Assembly (NCBI GenBank): GCA_009784305.1
Contig: WRBZ01000067.1
Coordinates: 1 to 5,971 of the forward strand
Length of the DNA stretch: 5,971 nucleotides
Source of the DNA: Synergistaceae bacterium
GTDB lineage: Bacteria > Synergistota > Synergistia > Synergistales > Aminobacteriaceae
Direction of reading: 5' to 3'
A program made the position numbers and the translations under genes. This document shows positions 4,721-5,971 of the stretch, one piece after another (the stretch's first letter is position 1; each line of letters starts with the position of its first letter). The notes beneath the pieces are model-generated. The model ran no database searches. It worked only from the letters and a program-made list of their open reading frames with translations, and was not told where the DNA came from.

Positions 4721-5971
4721 ATGGCCCTTGCGGAATACAAAGGAATAGATCAGATATTTGGACCATTTGTCATGCTGCCTTACATTGAAGGCTTGGGATA
4801 TGACGATGTAGTGGAAGTTTACGGGAACGACGGAGTTCCGAGACGCGGGCGCGCCGTAATGATAAGTGACAAAGCCACATTGATACAGGTATTCAAGGGG
4901 GTGGAAGGGCTTGTCCCTGACAGCGCAAGGGTTCGTTTTGAAGGGCGCGGGCTTGAGATATCATTGAGCCCTTCCATTCTGGGACGCACGTTCAACGGAT
5001 TAGGCGAACCCCGCGATGACTGCGGAGCGGTTCGGGGCGGCATAAAGCGCGATATAAACGGTTTGGCTATAAACCCGGTTGCGCGTGTCTATCCTCATGA
5101 CTTTATATGCACCGGAATGTCCGTCATTGATACGCTTATGACGTTGATTCGCGGGCAAAAGCTGCCTATTTTCTCAGGCGATGGTCTTCCTCACAATCAG
5201 TTAGCGATTCAAATAGCTGCGCAGTCGCGCCTTGTCGGGGTTGAAAATTTTGCCGTGGTTTTCGCGGGGATAGGTATTCGCCACGATGACGCCGCGACTT
5301 TTGTGAAAAGCCTATCGTCAAGCCGTTCAGGAGGGAATCTTGTACTTTTCCTCAACCTTGCCGACGATCCGGTTATCGAGAGAATAGCTACTCCCCGTAT
5401 GGCGCTCACGGCTGCTGAATACCTTGCGTTTGATCTTGGAAAACATGTTCTGGTCATCATGACTGACATGACAAGCTACTGCGAAGCGTTGCGGGAGCTT
5501 TCCATAGCAAAAGGAGAGATTCCCAGCCGGAAAGGTTACCCGGCATACCTTTACAGTGACCTTGCAACTCTTTACGAGCGCGCGGGCGTCGTGAAGGGAA
5601 AAGCCGGCAGCGTCACTATGCTGCCCATACTCACGATGCCGAACGATGATATAACACATCCCATCCCTGACCTTACGGGATTCATCACGGAAGGGCAGAT
5701 AGTTTTATCGCGCTCCCTCGACGCGCAGGGCATATATCCGCCCATTGACCCGCTGCCCAGCCTGTCAAGGTTGATGAAGGACGGTATTGGGAAAGGGTTT
5801 ACCAGAGAAGACCATCCGGGCCTGTCAAGCCAGCTTTTCGCCGCTTATAGCCGGGATCAGGATGTAAAAGCTCTTGCTGAAGTCGTCGGTAAAGATGAAC
5901 TCGGAGAAATAGACAAGACGTACCTTAATTTCGGCGAAGCTTTCGAATTCACCTTCATAAACCAGGGCAGA
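4721..5971 (+). CDS. atpB: V-type ATPase subunit B (non-catalytic), 3' end cut by window
   Basis: Subunit B (NtpB) alternates with A in the head and supplies residues to the catalytic interface without hydrolysing ATP. The open frame runs 417 codons to the window edge; family members are about 460, so some 40-50 C-terminal residues are outside. Visible signatures: N-terminal barrel (about 5-75), the degenerate P-loop S-G-D-G-L-P-H-N (152-159), which lacks the Walker lysine as normal for [11 protein letters not shown] (185-194), [15 protein letters not shown] (245-259), [20 protein letters not shown] (270-289), and P-L-P-S-L-S-R350-L-M with the arginine that reaches the catalytic site. All are intact. 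Subunit D is expected next downstream. Confidence 0.95.
   Translation, partial: MALAEYKGIDQIFGPFVMLPYIEGLGYDDVVEVYGNDGVPRRGRAVMISDKATLIQVFKGVEGLVPDSARVRFEGRGLEISLSPSILGRTFNGLGEPRDDCGAVRGGIKRDINGLAINPVARVYPHDFICTGMSVIDTLMTLIRGQKLPIFSGDGLPHNQLAIQIAAQSRLVGVENFAVVFAGIGIRHDDAATFVKSLSSSRSGGNLVLFLNLADDPVIERIATPRMALTAAEYLAFDLGKHVLVIMTDMTSYCEALRELSIAKGEIPSRKGYPAYLYSDLATLYERAGVVKGKAGSVTMLPILTMPNDDITHPIPDLTGFITEGQIVLSRSLDAQGIYPPIDPLPSLSRLMKDGIGKGFTREDHPGLSSQLFAAYSRDQDVKALAEVVGKDELGEIDKTYLNFGEAFEFTFINQGR

Noticed and set aside
5209..5659. Minus-strand open frames opposite subunit B
   Set aside because: B is intact through this stretch with all family motifs; the antisense frames resemble no known protein.

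Overview
The window holds most of a bacterial V/A-type (rotary) ATPase operon, all on the + strand, preceded by a Fic/VbhA-type toxin-antitoxin pair and the broken remains of an ORF6N-domain gene. Cytoplasmic domains match the bacterial branch of V-type ATPases seen in anaerobic Bacillota (Clostridia) and Synergistota. The small K subunit, with an extra N-terminal membrane pair and an Ala-rich linker, and the gene order K-F-E-A-B also point to a strict anaerobe of one of those groups. This assignment is inferred from gene type and order. No 16S rRNA or other phylogenetic marker is present.

Layout. Positions 9-433 are an ORF6N-domain gene whose N- and C-terminal parts are both recognisable but joined out of frame, with the middle missing. 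Positions 489-713 encode a VbhA-like antitoxin with a SNMYEG inhibitory motif. It overlaps by 8 bases a Fic-domain toxin (706-1305) with an intact HPFRDGNGRTQR motif. Positions 1306-1456 hold a candidate promoter (starting inside the fic 3' end), a Shine-Dalgarno followed by ATG-TGA (1341-1346), and a possible 29-codon membrane peptide (1371-1460). The ATPase genes follow: K (1457-1879), F (1892-2203), E (2200-2829), A (2833-4629), a 91-base gap with a GC-rich imperfect hairpin (4649-4681), and B (from 4721, cut by the window end at 417 codons).

How it works together. K forms the membrane rotor ring, A and B form the nucleotide-binding A3B3 head, E is a peripheral stalk subunit, and F sits on the central stalk. 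Subunits I (the stator with the ion half-channels), C and D are needed for a working enzyme and are not visible. D is expected just downstream of B. In the operon type I recall for K-F-E-A-B-D clusters, C and I lie directly upstream of K, but here that place is taken by the Fic module and the ORF6N remnant. The upstream accessory genes are visibly more AT-rich than the ATPase genes, which suggests they arrived separately. The main points for a second look are this accessory/housekeeping junction, the ATG-TGA start-stop arrangement in front of the operon, and the intergenic hairpin that splits A from B.
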